Of a stretch of 29,611 nt of DNA, positions 15,100-23,450 are shown in pieces. Made by a program: the position numbers and the translations under genes. Every line of letters begins with the position of its first letter. Position 1 is the first letter of the stretch. This DNA comes from Desulfuromonadaceae bacterium (GTDB taxonomy: Bacteria > Desulfobacterota > Desulfuromonadia > Geobacterales > Pseudopelobacteraceae), in contig JAQUCQ010000005.1 in NCBI GenBank assembly GCA_028686145.1, positions 1-29,611 of the forward strand. The letters are read 5' to 3'. Below the pieces are notes generated by a model. It saw only the letters and a program-made list of their open reading frames with translations. It ran no database searches and was not told the DNA's origin.

Positions 15100-16051
15100 A
15101 CGTCAGTTTCTCAAATTAATTGGAGCAACCGGCGCAGCCCTTGTGGTCGGGCGCGGTAGTGCATCGGCAACTGAGGAACATCAGGTTAACAACGATACTC
15201 TCGGGATGCTCTATGACGCCACCAAATGTGTCGGTTGCAAGGCCTGCATGTCGGCCTGCAAGCGGGTAAACAGTGATTACGGTAGCCTTTCGTATGAACA
15301 AGCCCCGTTCGACAGTGATGGCCTGTGGGATGCGCCTGAAGACCTGTCCGGGAGTACCCGCACGCTGATCAAGCTCTTCAAGGAGTCCGACAAAGAGTGG
15401 TCCTACGTCAAGTATTCATGCATGCACTGCCAGAAGCCATCTTGTGTGTCGGTTTGTCCGGTCAGTGCCATGACCCGCGACAAAATGACCGGTATTGTCG
15501 ATTACAACAAGAATACCTGCATCGGCTGCCGCTACTGTCAGGTGGCTTGTGCCTTCAATATTCCCAAGTTCCAGTGGGAAAAAGCCATCCCCCAGATCGT
15601 TAAGTGTGATTTGTGCAAAAACACCAATATGGTGAAAAAGGGGATTACCGCCTGTGCCGAAACCTGTCCGGTCGGGGCGATAATGTTTGGCAAGCGCAAG
15701 GATCTTCTGGATGAAGCTAAAAAACGCTTGCGTGAGAATCCTGGCAGATATGTCGATCACATTTACGGTGAGAAGGAGTTGGGTGGCACCAATCATCTCT
15801 ACCTGTCTGCCATGCCATTCAAAAAACTCGGCCTACCGGTTCTGAAACACGAGGCGCCGGCTGAATTTTCTGAGAAGATCCAACACACCATCTATAAGGG
15901 GTTTATCGCGCCGGTGGCACTGTACAGCACCCTCTGTTTCATTGCTGTCAAAAATATGAAAAAAGGGTGCGCGGACGATGGCGAAGAACAGGGTAAAAGC
16001 GGCTCGGAACGGAAAAAAGCAGAAAAGGAACACGGGGAGGACGTCGAATGA
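15083..16051 (+). CDS. hybA: Hydrogenase ferredoxin-like subunit HybA (4 x 4Fe-4S), Tat-exported
   Basis: 322 residues from the ATG at 15083, six bases after AGGGGG (15071-15076). An ATG at 15059 and one at 15077 in the same frame are poorer, since the Shine-Dalgarno would lie inside the gene or abut the start. The Tat signal is SRRQFLKLIGATGAALVVG. Four cysteine groups follow: CVGCKACMSAC, CMHCQKPSCVSVCP, CIGCRYCQVAC, and CDLC with CAETCP. A C-terminal membrane segment (GFIAPVALYSTLCFIAV) is followed by a lysine/glutamate-rich tail. It carries electrons between the small subunit and HybB. It overlaps the small-subunit gene by 17 bp and hybB by 4 bp, so translation is coupled. Confidence 0.93.
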   Translation: MGKPSRRQFLKLIGATGAALVVGRGSASATEEHQVNNDTLGMLYDATKCVGCKACMSACKRVNSDYGSLSYEQAPFDSDGLWDAPEDLSGSTRTLIKLFKESDKEWSYVKYSCMHCQKPSCVSVCPVSAMTRDKMTGIVDYNKNTCIGCRYCQVACAFNIPKFQWEKAIPQIVKCDLCKNTNMVKKGITACAETCPVGAIMFGKRKDLLDEAKKRLRENPGRYVDHIYGEKELGGTNHLYLSAMPFKKLGLPVLKHEAPAEFSEKIQHTIYKGFIAPVALYSTLCFIAVKNMKKGCADDGEEQGKSGSERKKAEKEHGEDVE

Positions 16052-17337
16052 GTCATGATGAGTTTCAAACCTACCGGGCTAAGATTTTGACCCCCTCTTT
16101 TGTCGTATTGCTGGTGTTGACCTTGATCGGTTTTGCCTTGATTGCGGTACGTTTCATCAAGGGCATTGGGGCTGTCTCCAACATGAATGACGGTTATCCG
16201 TGGGGCATCTGGATTACCTATGATGTAGCCACCGGAACAGCGATTGCCTGCGGCGGTTATGCCATGGCAATTCTGATCTACATCCGCAACCGGATGCATT
16301 ATCATCCCATGATCCGTTCAGCCATACTCACCAGTATGTTCGGATACGGACTGGCCGGTTTCTCGGTTATGGTGGACGTCGGTCGTCCCTGGAATGCCTA
16401 TAACTTCTTCATACCTTCCAAGTGGCAGGCCAACTCGGCGATGTTCGAGGTGGCGGTGTGCGTTATGGCTTATACAACCGTGCTGCTGCTGGAGTTCCTG
16501 CCGACGGTTCTGACGGCATTGGAGAAAACACAATGGAAAACACTTCAACTGTTGCTTGATATGCTGTATTCCCGCATGGGGATGGAGCGCCCGGAACGGA
16601 TCGGCGACCGCCTGGACAAGGTCAAAGATCTGGCTGCTTGGCTGAAGCCGCGTCTGGACAAGGTCCTGATCTTTATCATAGTACTCGGTATTACCCTGCC
16701 GACCATGCACCAGTCATCACTCGGTTCGCTGCTGCTGATTGCCTCCACCAAACTGCATCCGCTCTGGTACACCGGCTTTCTGCCGCTTTTGTTCCTTATT
16801 AACTGTATGTTTATCGGTTACTCCATTGCCATCCTGGAATCGGTTATTTCCTGTTATGCCTTTAAACGTCCCTTTGAAACCAGAGAACTATCAGGCATTG
16901 CCCGTATCATTCCCTGGCTGACGGTTATCTGGCTTTCGGTCGTTATCGGTGATCTTGCCTGGCGCGGACAGTTGGGCGCGGCGGTCTCTTTTGACTTCTA
17001 CTCACGTTTCTTCCTGCTTGAGTTCTGTCTGGTGGCGGGTGGCTCATTACTGATGTTCAGCGGGAAAAAACGCGAATCAATCCGCTGGCTGTTTGTATCG
17101 GCTGCGTTGATTGTGCTGGGGGGTGCGCTGTACCGCTTTAATGTCTACCTGATCGGATTCAATCCTGGGAAGGGATGGCATTACTTCCCGGCATTGGCTG
17201 AACTGCTGATAACTGTCGGTATCGTGGCCTTTGAAATTCTTGGTTACCAGGTGATCGTTAAAATTCTGCCGGTTTTGCCGAAACTGCATACGAGGCAGCA
17301 GCTTGATGCGGGGCACGTGACTGCAGATAAGGCATGA
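16048..17337 (+). CDS. hybB: Hydrogenase integral membrane subunit HybB (NrfD/PsrC family)
   Basis: 429 residues, mostly hydrophobic, with about 10 predicted membrane helices, slightly longer than the enterobacterial HybB. Typical features include MNDGYPWGIWITYDVATGTAIACGG near the N-terminus and conserved segments such as HQSSLGSLLLIA and HPLWYTGFLPLLFLI. This family lacks haem and passes electrons between the periplasmic iron-sulfur subunit and the menaquinone pool. The ATG overlaps the hybA stop (ATGA). A 61-bp gap without a terminator separates it from the large-subunit gene. Confidence 0.93.
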   Translation: MSHDEFQTYRAKILTPSFVVLLVLTLIGFALIAVRFIKGIGAVSNMNDGYPWGIWITYDVATGTAIACGGYAMAILIYIRNRMHYHPMIRSAILTSMFGYGLAGFSVMVDVGRPWNAYNFFIPSKWQANSAMFEVAVCVMAYTTVLLLEFLPTVLTALEKTQWKTLQLLLDMLYSRMGMERPERIGDRLDKVKDLAAWLKPRLDKVLIFIIVLGITLPTMHQSSLGSLLLIASTKLHPLWYTGFLPLLFLINCMFIGYSIAILESVISCYAFKRPFETRELSGIARIIPWLTVIWLSVVIGDLAWRGQLGAAVSFDFYSRFFLLEFCLVAGGSLLMFSGKKRESIRWLFVSAALIVLGGALYRFNVYLIGFNPGKGWHYFPALAELLITVGIVAFEILGYQVIVKILPVLPKLHTRQQLDAGHVTADKA

Positions 17338-17398
17338 TATTGATGGTGGCTTTTTTCAGAATAAAGACAATACACTTAACTTTACTGGAGGTTATATA

Positions 17399-19078
17399 AT
17401 GGCTCGTATTACCCTTGACCCGGTTACCCGAATCGAAGGTCACCTGAGAATTGATGTGGAAGTTAATGGCGGTGCTGTTACCAATGCCTGGTCATCGGCC
17501 CAGATGTGGCGCGGCATTGAAACAATTCTGCAGGGGCGTCCGCCCGAGGATGCCTGGATTTATGCCCAGCGGTTCTGTGGCGTCTGTACAACGGTGCATG
17601 CAATATCGTCGATCCGTTCGGTGGAACACGCTTTAAACGTCGAAGTGCCGCTCAATGCACAGTACATCCGCAATATGATCATGGCTCAGCATTCGGTGCA
17701 GGATCATATTGTTCATTTTTATCACCTATCTGCGCTGGACTGGGTTGATGTGGTCTCGGCCTTGAAGGCAGATCCGAAAAAAACCGCTCAGTTGGCACAG
17801 AGCATTTCTGATTGGTCCGGCAACAGCGAAACCGAGTTCAGGGCGGTTCAATCAAAGCTGAAAGCGTTTGTAGAAACCGGACGTCTCGGTATTTTTTCTT
17901 CCGGTTACTGGGGGCACCCGGCTATGAAACTGCCGCCTGAAGCTAACCTGATGGCGGTAGCTCATTATCTGAAGGCGCTGGATTATCAGCGCAGGGCGGC
18001 TCAGGTCGGTGCGATACTCGGTGGTAAAAACCCGCACATTCAGAATCTCTGTGTTGGCGGTGTCGCAACCGCTATCAATATGGATAACCTGGCAACCATC
18101 AATATGGAAAAGATTGCTGCACTACGCACTTTGATGGAAGAGACTCGTGATTTTGTCCAGAAGGTCTATTATCCGGACATGCTGGCTATTGCTTCGGCTT
18201 ACAAGGAGTGGTTCAAATACGGTAAAGGCGTCGTTAATTATCTGGCCGTGCCGGAAATGCCGGAAGATACCAAAAACACTGCGTTTGCTCTGCCGGGAGC
18301 AATCATCAACAATGGTGACATAAAGAACGCCCGTATCATTACCAATCATCAAGATCCCGGCCTGATCAACAGCATTACGGAAAATGTGGCGCATGCCTGG
18401 TATGAGGGAAGCGGCAGTCATCACCCGTGGGAAGGCGAAACCAAGCCAGATTACACCGATTTTCAGGATAACGGGAAATACTCCTGGTGCAAGGCACCAC
18501 GCCTGGACGGTAAGCCGGTGCAGGTCGGCCCTCCAGCCCAACTTTTTGCAGCCTATGCTGGCGGTAACCAGAAGGTTAAGAAGCTGGTGGACGATTCCTG
18601 CAAGAAGATCGGTGTCGGAGTCAGTGATCTACATTCAACCATGGGGCGGCTTGGTGCCCGTGCCATCCGTGCTCATTTGATGGCCGACTATTCGATTGAA
18701 TATCTGGATAAGCTGGTGGAAAATATTTCCAAAGGTGACCAGGAATATGCGAATTATACTGAAATTCCCAAGGGGGAGTATCATGGAGTCGGCTTTCACG
18801 AAGCACCACGCGGCACTCTTTCACACTGGATGGTGATCAAGGACAGAAAAATTAAAAACTATCAGGCTGTGGTTCCTTCCACATGGAATGCCTCACCACG
18901 TGATGAAAAGGGTGCCATGGGTCCGTATGAAGCGTCATTGGTCGGTAATCCGGTGGCGGATAGTGAAAAGCCGTTGGAGGTGCTGCGCACGATCCATTCT
19001 TTTGACCCCTGTATCGCCTGTGCGGTGCATACCATTGACCTCGAAGGCAAAGAAATAACGAAAGTGAAGGTGATGTAA
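17399..19078 (+). CDS. hybC: [NiFe]-hydrogenase large subunit, Hyb type
   Basis: 559 residues. The N-terminal motif RIEGHLRIDVEV and the L1 motif RFCGVCTTVHA (two nickel ligands) are intact; the C-terminal L2 motif DPCIACAVH gives the other two cysteines. After the His, 15 residues (TIDLEG to KVM) form the tail normally removed by the maturation protease, which is encoded directly downstream. This subunit holds the NiFe(CN)2CO site that splits H2 in the periplasm. It has no signal of its own and is carried out with the small subunit. GGAG (17387-17390) precedes the ATG. No accessory hyp genes are in the window. Confidence 0.96.
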   Translation: MARITLDPVTRIEGHLRIDVEVNGGAVTNAWSSAQMWRGIETILQGRPPEDAWIYAQRFCGVCTTVHAISSIRSVEHALNVEVPLNAQYIRNMIMAQHSVQDHIVHFYHLSALDWVDVVSALKADPKKTAQLAQSISDWSGNSETEFRAVQSKLKAFVETGRLGIFSSGYWGHPAMKLPPEANLMAVAHYLKALDYQRRAAQVGAILGGKNPHIQNLCVGGVATAINMDNLATINMEKIAALRTLMEETRDFVQKVYYPDMLAIASAYKEWFKYGKGVVNYLAVPEMPEDTKNTAFALPGAIINNGDIKNARIITNHQDPGLINSITENVAHAWYEGSGSHHPWEGETKPDYTDFQDNGKYSWCKAPRLDGKPVQVGPPAQLFAAYAGGNQKVKKLVDDSCKKIGVGVSDLHSTMGRLGARAIRAHLMADYSIEYLDKLVENISKGDQEYANYTEIPKGEYHGVGFHEAPRGTLSHWMVIKDRKIKNYQAVVPSTWNASPRDEKGAMGPYEASLVGNPVADSEKPLEVLRTIHSFDPCIACAVHTIDLEGKEITKVKVM

Positions 19079-19561
19079 TTGAAAACACTTGTGTTTGGTG
19101 CGGGCAACCTGCTCCTCACCGATGAGGGGTTTGGTGTTCATTTCATAACGTACTTGCAAAAGCACTATCGTTTTCCGCAAGACGTGGAGTTGTATGACGG
19201 TGGCACGCTTGGCATAATGGTTACCCACATGTTGGAAGCTGCCGATCATGTCTATCTGGTGGATGTGATTGATGCCAAGGGGGAGCCGGGGGATATCAAC
19301 CGCTACGAGAAGGATGATTTTATGCTGGGCAGGCTGCCGATCAAGATGTCACCGCATCAGATCGGCATTCAGGAAGTGCTTGCCCTGTCGGAGCTTCGTG
19401 ATCGTTGTCCGGAAAAGATTTCTCTGTTTGGTGTTATCCCGCAATCGTATGACGCGGGAGTAGAATTATCTCCGCTGCTGGCGGGAAAACTGGCTGGTCT
19501 GGCTGAACTGGTGGTGGCGGAACTGCGGGCAGCAGGGTATGAAATACTGCCTGCGGTGTGA
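19079..19561 (+). CDS. hybD: Hydrogenase maturation protease (HybD/HyaD family)
   Basis: 160 residues, normal for this family. The start is TTG at 19079, directly after the hybC TAA, with AAGGTGATG as ribosome site; the family N-terminus MKTLVFGAGNLLLTDEGFGVH begins there. Nickel-probing residues are Glu16 (DEGFG), Asp62 or so (LVDVIDA) and His93 or so (SPHQIG). It checks nickel insertion and trims the C-terminal tail of the large subunit in the cytoplasm. Last gene of the operon, followed by the hairpin at 19586-19627. Confidence 0.93.
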   Translation: MKTLVFGAGNLLLTDEGFGVHFITYLQKHYRFPQDVELYDGGTLGIMVTHMLEAADHVYLVDVIDAKGEPGDINRYEKDDFMLGRLPIKMSPHQIGIQEVLALSELRDRCPEKISLFGVIPQSYDAGVELSPLLAGKLAGLAELVVAELRAAGYEILPAV

Positions 19562-19585
19562 CAATCGATGTATGATAGAGTCTGA

Positions 19586-19627
19586 ATGTAAAAAGGCCGG
19601 ATCTCAGTGGATCCGGCCTTTTTACAT
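19586..19627. terminator. Bidirectional terminator between hybD and the ferritin/DUF1450 operon
   Basis: Perfect 18-bp inverted repeat (19586-19603 and 19610-19627) with a 6-nt loop TCAGTG. The GC-rich core GGCCGGATC is flanked by A5/T5, so it can end transcription from both sides. Confidence 0.9.
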
Positions 19628-19629
19628 TC

Positions 19630-19863
19630 TTAAGAATCAGCATCCTTTCGGATCAACTCAATAATCTTTGTATATAGATCTTCGCTATCTTTACCGCTTA
19701 TCTTTTTTTTATCAACGACCGCCATCGGTTGTTCACGACAGCTGCTACACTGTTTGACACAATCTTTTATTTTGATGTTCAGAGCGGGAAACTCTTCTTC
19801 AAGCCTCCGGACAACCTTGCCTTTACCCTTGTTATGTTCGCAGAAGCGAATTTTGAGAGGCAT
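19630..19863 (-). CDS. DUF1450 (YuzB-like) cysteine-rich small protein
   Basis: 77 residues. The pattern Cys8 in KIRFCEHNKGKGK, then DCVKQCSSCREQPMAVVDKKKI (Cys35, Cys39, Cys42) and an acidic/helical C-terminus match DUF1450, small proteins with a thioredoxin-like/2Fe-2S-ferredoxin-like layout. Four cysteines could hold a 2Fe-2S cluster (inference). The start is an ATG at 19863, only 3 bp after the ferritin stop, so both come from one transcript. That link raises the idea of an electron donor for iron release from ferritin, like Bfd for bacterioferritin. It ends beside the shared terminator. Confidence 0.8.
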   Translation of the reverse strand: MPLKIRFCEHNKGKGKVVRRLEEEFPALNIKIKDCVKQCSSCREQPMAVVDKKKISGKDSEDLYTKIIELIRKDADS

Positions 19864-19866
19864 CAG

Positions 19867-20388
19867 CTACACCGCCAATGGGGAACCAACAGGAGCAACA
19901 AAGACGCGTTGGCCCATTTCCCCGTCGATCATCAGAATGCCGTGACCGTTGTCGCCGACCAGTTTCAGTTTGGCAATCAGATCGCGATCGTTATTTTCCT
20001 CTTCGATCTGCTCGGTTACAAACCATTGCAAGAAGATCTGGGTGGCATGGTCCTTTTCCTGAACTGCCTGTTCGCTGAGATTGTTGATACAGGAGGTGAT
20101 CAGATTTTCGTGTGCCAGTGTTTTCTGCATCATATCGAGCAGTGAACTGTATTTGTTCGGTACAGCTTTGGTAGCAGGCATGGAAATAACCACACCTTGA
20201 TCGGTCAGGTAGGTGTAAAATTTCATGAAGTGTATCATCTCTTCACGGTACTGCACAAAGAACCAGTTGGCAGCTCCCTTTAGTCCAAGTTCGTTGGCGC
20301 TTGACGACATGCAGAGGTAGAGGTTGGCGGAAAAAAGCTCAAGGTTCATGTGGGTGTTAAGCGAGTCTGACATTTTCTTGCTGATCAT
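19867..20388 (-). CDS. ftnA: Ferritin (FtnA-type, non-haem)
   Basis: 173 residues, usual for bacterial ferritin. Ferroxidase ligands can be placed: Glu17 (MNLELFSANLY), Glu50 and His53 (REEMIHF), Glu94 (AHENLI region) and Gln127 (FVTEQIEEE). No haem-binding Met is obvious, so this is ferritin rather than bacterioferritin. It stores iron as a ferric core in the cytoplasm. CGGAGGA lies upstream of the ATG and a strong promoter at 20418-20445 drives it with the DUF1450 gene. No clear Fur box was found around that promoter. Confidence 0.94.
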   Translation of the reverse strand: MISKKMSDSLNTHMNLELFSANLYLCMSSSANELGLKGAANWFFVQYREEMIHFMKFYTYLTDQGVVISMPATKAVPNKYSSLLDMMQKTLAHENLITSCINNLSEQAVQEKDHATQIFLQWFVTEQIEEENNDRDLIAKLKLVGDNGHGILMIDGEMGQRVFVAPVGSPLAV

Positions 20389-20417
20389 ATCCGTAATCCT
20401 CCGATTGTTTATTTACA

Positions 20418-20445
20418 ATTATACCGTAAAACAGGACTTTTTCAA
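20418..20445 (-). promoter_or_regulatory. Sigma-70-type promoter of the ferritin operon
   Basis: On the minus strand TTGAAA (20445-20440), 16-bp spacer, TATAAT (20423-20418): a perfect -10 and 5/6 -35. It lies between the lgt stop and the ferritin ATG, giving a 5' leader of about 20-25 nt. Confidence 0.75.
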
Positions 20446-20458
20446 TGTAGGGTGAAAA

Positions 20459-21241
20459 TCATGGCATCGTTTTACGGCGAGCCAGCACTACAACGGCACA
20501 GGTCCCTATAATGAACATCGGCAGGCTGAGCAGCTGACCCATGGAGAATAATCCGAAAAAGGTGCCCAGTTGGGCATCGGGTTGACGGAAAAATTCAACA
20601 ATGAAGCGAAAAAGACCATATCCGGCAACAAAAGACCACGCGGTAATTCCGGTTGCGGAATATCTGCGTGACACAAGCCGAACAATTAAAAACAGTACCA
20701 GCCCTTCCAGAAACGCTTCGTAGAGTTGTGACGGGTGCCGGGGAACGCCGTCACTGTTGGGGAAAATGATTCCCCACGGCATATCTGTTGGCCTGCCGTA
20801 TAATTCCCCGTTGATAAAATTTCCGATCCGCCCCAATCCCAGTCCCACCGGTGCACAGAGTGCAGCCATGTCAAGTAGTGTCATGAATGGCACTTTCTTG
20901 CGACGAGAATAGAGCAGGAAGGCCAGCGCGACTCCCAAAAAACCGCCATGGAAAGACATCCCTCCTTCCCAGACAGCAAAGAGCTTGAGAGGATTGGCCA
21001 GATAAAACCCGAGGTTGTAAAACAGGATGTAGCCGATGCGCCCTCCGAGAACTACACCCATGGCGCCGTAAAAAACCAGATCGGCAACATCGTCATTCGT
21101 TAGGTGGAGCTGCTTACGCTTGACTTCGGACCGGAGGATGAAATAAGTGGCAATAAACGAGAGGACGTACATCAACCCGTACCAGCGGAACTGGAGCGGG
21201 CCGATGCTCAGGAAAACAGGGTCGATATGAGGAAAGTGCAT
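20459..21241 (-). CDS. lgt: Prolipoprotein diacylglyceryl transferase Lgt
   Basis: 260 residues with about 7 membrane helices. The Lgt signature GLGRIGNFINGELYGRPTDMPWG (about residues 133-155) is present, as are the conserved early RWYGLMYVLSF and the GGRIGYILFYN region. The enzyme moves diacylglycerol from phosphatidylglycerol to the lipobox cysteine of prolipoproteins in the inner membrane. It lies 21 bp downstream of serA on the same strand and is probably co-transcribed. Confidence 0.96.
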   Translation of the reverse strand: MHFPHIDPVFLSIGPLQFRWYGLMYVLSFIATYFILRSEVKRKQLHLTNDDVADLVFYGAMGVVLGGRIGYILFYNLGFYLANPLKLFAVWEGGMSFHGGFLGVALAFLLYSRRKKVPFMTLLDMAALCAPVGLGLGRIGNFINGELYGRPTDMPWGIIFPNSDGVPRHPSQLYEAFLEGLVLFLIVRLVSRRYSATGITAWSFVAGYGLFRFIVEFFRQPDAQLGTFFGLFSMGQLLSLPMFIIGTCAVVVLARRKTMP

Positions 21242-21262
21242 AGAGTTTATGGATCCGTTTCG

Positions 21263-22888
21263 CTATATGCCGCAGCCGCAGTTACGGGTGCAGGCACCAC
21301 TCCTCATTTTGAGGGCTTTTATAAATGATGCTTCGGTTGCTTTCTTGAGTTCATCGACCACGGGAGCGGGAACAGGGGAGTCAAGGGACAGAATAACCAT
21401 TGCTTCGCCTTTTTTCTCGCTGCGCCCGAGGTTCATGGAGGCAATGTTGATGTCATGCTGCCCCATGATCGTTCCGATCCTTCCGATCATGCCGGGACGG
21501 TCTTCGTAATTCAGCAGCAGCATGTGTTCGTCAGGGGTAAAGTCCATGGTATAGTTGCGCAAGCGGACGATGCGCGGTTGCCCGTCAAAGAGGGTGCCGG
21601 CAACCAGGCGCCGTTTTCCCTGTCCTTCGAGAGTAAGAGTAATAACATTGGAAAAAGCGTCGGACTGGGTCGATTTGGTTTCATCAACAACAATCCCCAT
21701 CTGTTCTGCAATCAGGCTGGCATTGACCATATTGACATCTTGGTCGAGTTTACGGTTTAAAAGTGCCGAAAGCCCGCATACGGCAAGCGGTGAGCAGTCA
21801 TAGTGAGCGATGGCTCCGCTGAACCCGAAGGTGACTTTTTCCAGATTGGTGTCAACCAGTTGTACGCCGAAATCACAGATGACGCTCATAAGATTGAGGA
21901 ACGGCCGCATCTGATCCATCAGGGCCATGTCGAAACGGGGGATGTTGAGGGCGTTTTCTAATGGTTTGTCATCTAAATAGTTGATGATTTCTTTTGATAC
22001 ATCGATGGCAACATTGACCTGTGCCTCAAAAGTGTTGGCGCCGAGGTGTGGAGTGACTACAAGGCGATCATGGGCAATAAGAGCTTTAAGAGTGTCGGTA
22101 TCAGGCGGTTCTTTGCTCCAGACATCACAGGCGCCCCCGATCACCTTCCCGGAATTCAGGTTGTCAAGCCAGGCTTTTTCATCGATAATGCCGCCACGGG
22201 CTACATCCAGAATAATAACTCCGGTTTTCATCAGGCCGAATTCGCGCGCCCCGATCATTCCACGGGTTTCATCGGTCATCGGAGTATGCACTGTAATGAT
22301 GTCGCAGTTCTTGTAGATCTCGTCGTGCGAAACCAATTTGACACCCAGATCATTGGCCCGTTTGACGGCGATATAGGGATCGCAGGCCAGCACCTCACAT
22401 TCAAAAGCCTTCAGACGGGTTGCCACCCGGCCGCCGACCTTGCCGAGACCGATCACTCCAGCTACTTTTCCTTTCAGTTCAATACCGGTAAAAGGGCCAC
22501 GTTTCCATTCGCCTGCTTTAAGGCTGTTATTGGCTTTTGTAACATTGCGGCAGAAGGATAAAAGCAGTGCCATGGTATGTTCGGCAGCACTGTTGGTGTT
22601 GCCGAAGGGGGCGTTAACGACAATGACCCCCTTGGAGCTGGCGTAATCGACATCGACGTTGTCAATGCCGACACCGGCGCGGGCAACCATCTTGAGGCGG
22701 GTAGCAGCGTCGAGCAGCGCCTTGTCAACGGTTGTGCCGCTGCGGGTAATAATGACGTCGTAGTCGCCAATGAGTGCCAGTAACTCTTCTTTTTTAAGTC
22801 CCAGTCTGACGTCCAGCTGAATGCGTGGTTCCTGTGTCAACAGTGCCAATCCGTCCGGCGAGACTTCATCGGTAACAATAATCTTCAT
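21263..22888 (-). CDS. serA: D-3-phosphoglycerate dehydrogenase, long form (SerA)
   Basis: 541 residues from the ATG at 22888, preceded by GGAG 8 bp upstream; the open frame runs back to 22981 but the extra 31 residues do not fit the family and would overlap the divergent trmL. Substrate and NAD domains are clear: VARAGVGIDNVD, GVIGLGKVGGRV (nucleotide loop, Gly147-Gly152), DVARGGIIDE and TPHLGA. An intervening domain and a C-terminal ACT domain (MLLLNYEDRPGMIGRIG) follow, typical of the 520-540 residue type. First step of serine synthesis from 3-phosphoglycerate; ACT suggests feedback by serine. Odd point: the protein ends in a cysteine-rich tail, CTRNCGCGI. Confidence 0.95.
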   Translation of the reverse strand: MKIIVTDEVSPDGLALLTQEPRIQLDVRLGLKKEELLALIGDYDVIITRSGTTVDKALLDAATRLKMVARAGVGIDNVDVDYASSKGVIVVNAPFGNTNSAAEHTMALLLSFCRNVTKANNSLKAGEWKRGPFTGIELKGKVAGVIGLGKVGGRVATRLKAFECEVLACDPYIAVKRANDLGVKLVSHDEIYKNCDIITVHTPMTDETRGMIGAREFGLMKTGVIILDVARGGIIDEKAWLDNLNSGKVIGGACDVWSKEPPDTDTLKALIAHDRLVVTPHLGANTFEAQVNVAIDVSKEIINYLDDKPLENALNIPRFDMALMDQMRPFLNLMSVICDFGVQLVDTNLEKVTFGFSGAIAHYDCSPLAVCGLSALLNRKLDQDVNMVNASLIAEQMGIVVDETKSTQSDAFSNVITLTLEGQGKRRLVAGTLFDGQPRIVRLRNYTMDFTPDEHMLLLNYEDRPGMIGRIGTIMGQHDINIASMNLGRSEKKGEAMVILSLDSPVPAPVVDELKKATEASFIKALKMRSGACTRNCGCGI

Positions 22889-22923
22889 TACACATCTCCA
22901 GTTTCCGTGAAATTTATCCCGAT

Positions 22924-22952
22924 ACAATAATCCCGACGTAAAAAAAATGCAA
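22924..22952 (-). promoter_or_regulatory. Possible sigma-70 promoter for serA-lgt
   Basis: Minus strand TTGCAT (22952-22947), 17-bp spacer, TATTGT (22929-22924). Each hexamer matches 4 of 6 positions. It lies 35 bp upstream of the serA ATG in the divergent serA/trmL gap; no better candidate was seen. Confidence 0.4.
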
Positions 22953-22988
22953 GCGCGGCCGCCGTAATTAATGGTATACATCTACGCT

Positions 22989-23450
22989 ATGAAACCATTC
23001 AATATTGTTCTGATCGAACCAGAAATACCTCCCAACACCGGTAATATTGCCCGTTTGTGCGCTGCTACCGGCTCGGTGCTCCATTTGGTCGGAAAACTCG
23101 GATTTTCCCTTGATGACCGCTATCTTAAGCGGGCCGGTCTTGACTACTGGGAATTTGTTGCCCTGAAACTGTGGCCTGATCTGGAAACATTGCAGGCAGC
23201 CGCCTCGGAAGGACGCTTCTTTTACCTGAGCACCAAGGTTGACCGAAGCTATCTGGAGGCCGGTTTTCAGCCGGGGGATTACATCGTCTTCGGCAAAGAG
23301 ACAAAAGGGTTGCCGGAAGAACTTCTGCGGGCCAACCCTGAAACATCATTTACTATTCCAATGCCTTCGGAAAAAGTACGCAGCCTCAACCTTTCGACCT
23401 CCGCCGGTATTGTGTTGTACGAAGCACTGCGGCAGAGCAGGGGGCTTTGA
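22989..23450 (+). CDS. trmL: tRNA (cytidine(34)-2'-O)-methyltransferase TrmL
   Basis: 153 residues from the ATG at 22989. An in-frame ATG at 22971 adds six residues; neither has a strong Shine-Dalgarno, and the inner start fits the family (NIVLIEPEIPPNTGNIARLC near the N-terminus). SPOUT-fold signatures are present: DYIVFGKETKGLPEELL and VRSLNLSTSAGIVLYEAL, which forms the AdoMet knot. The enzyme methylates the wobble nucleotide of certain leucine tRNAs. Its TGA overlaps the start of truD (TGATG). Confidence 0.93.
   Translation: MKPFNIVLIEPEIPPNTGNIARLCAATGSVLHLVGKLGFSLDDRYLKRAGLDYWEFVALKLWPDLETLQAAASEGRFFYLSTKVDRSYLEAGFQPGDYIVFGKETKGLPEELLRANPETSFTIPMPSEKVRSLNLSTSAGIVLYEALRQSRGL

Noticed and set aside
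20389..20458. Fur box upstream of ferritin
   Set aside because: No 19-bp Fur-like palindrome could be recognised around the promoter.
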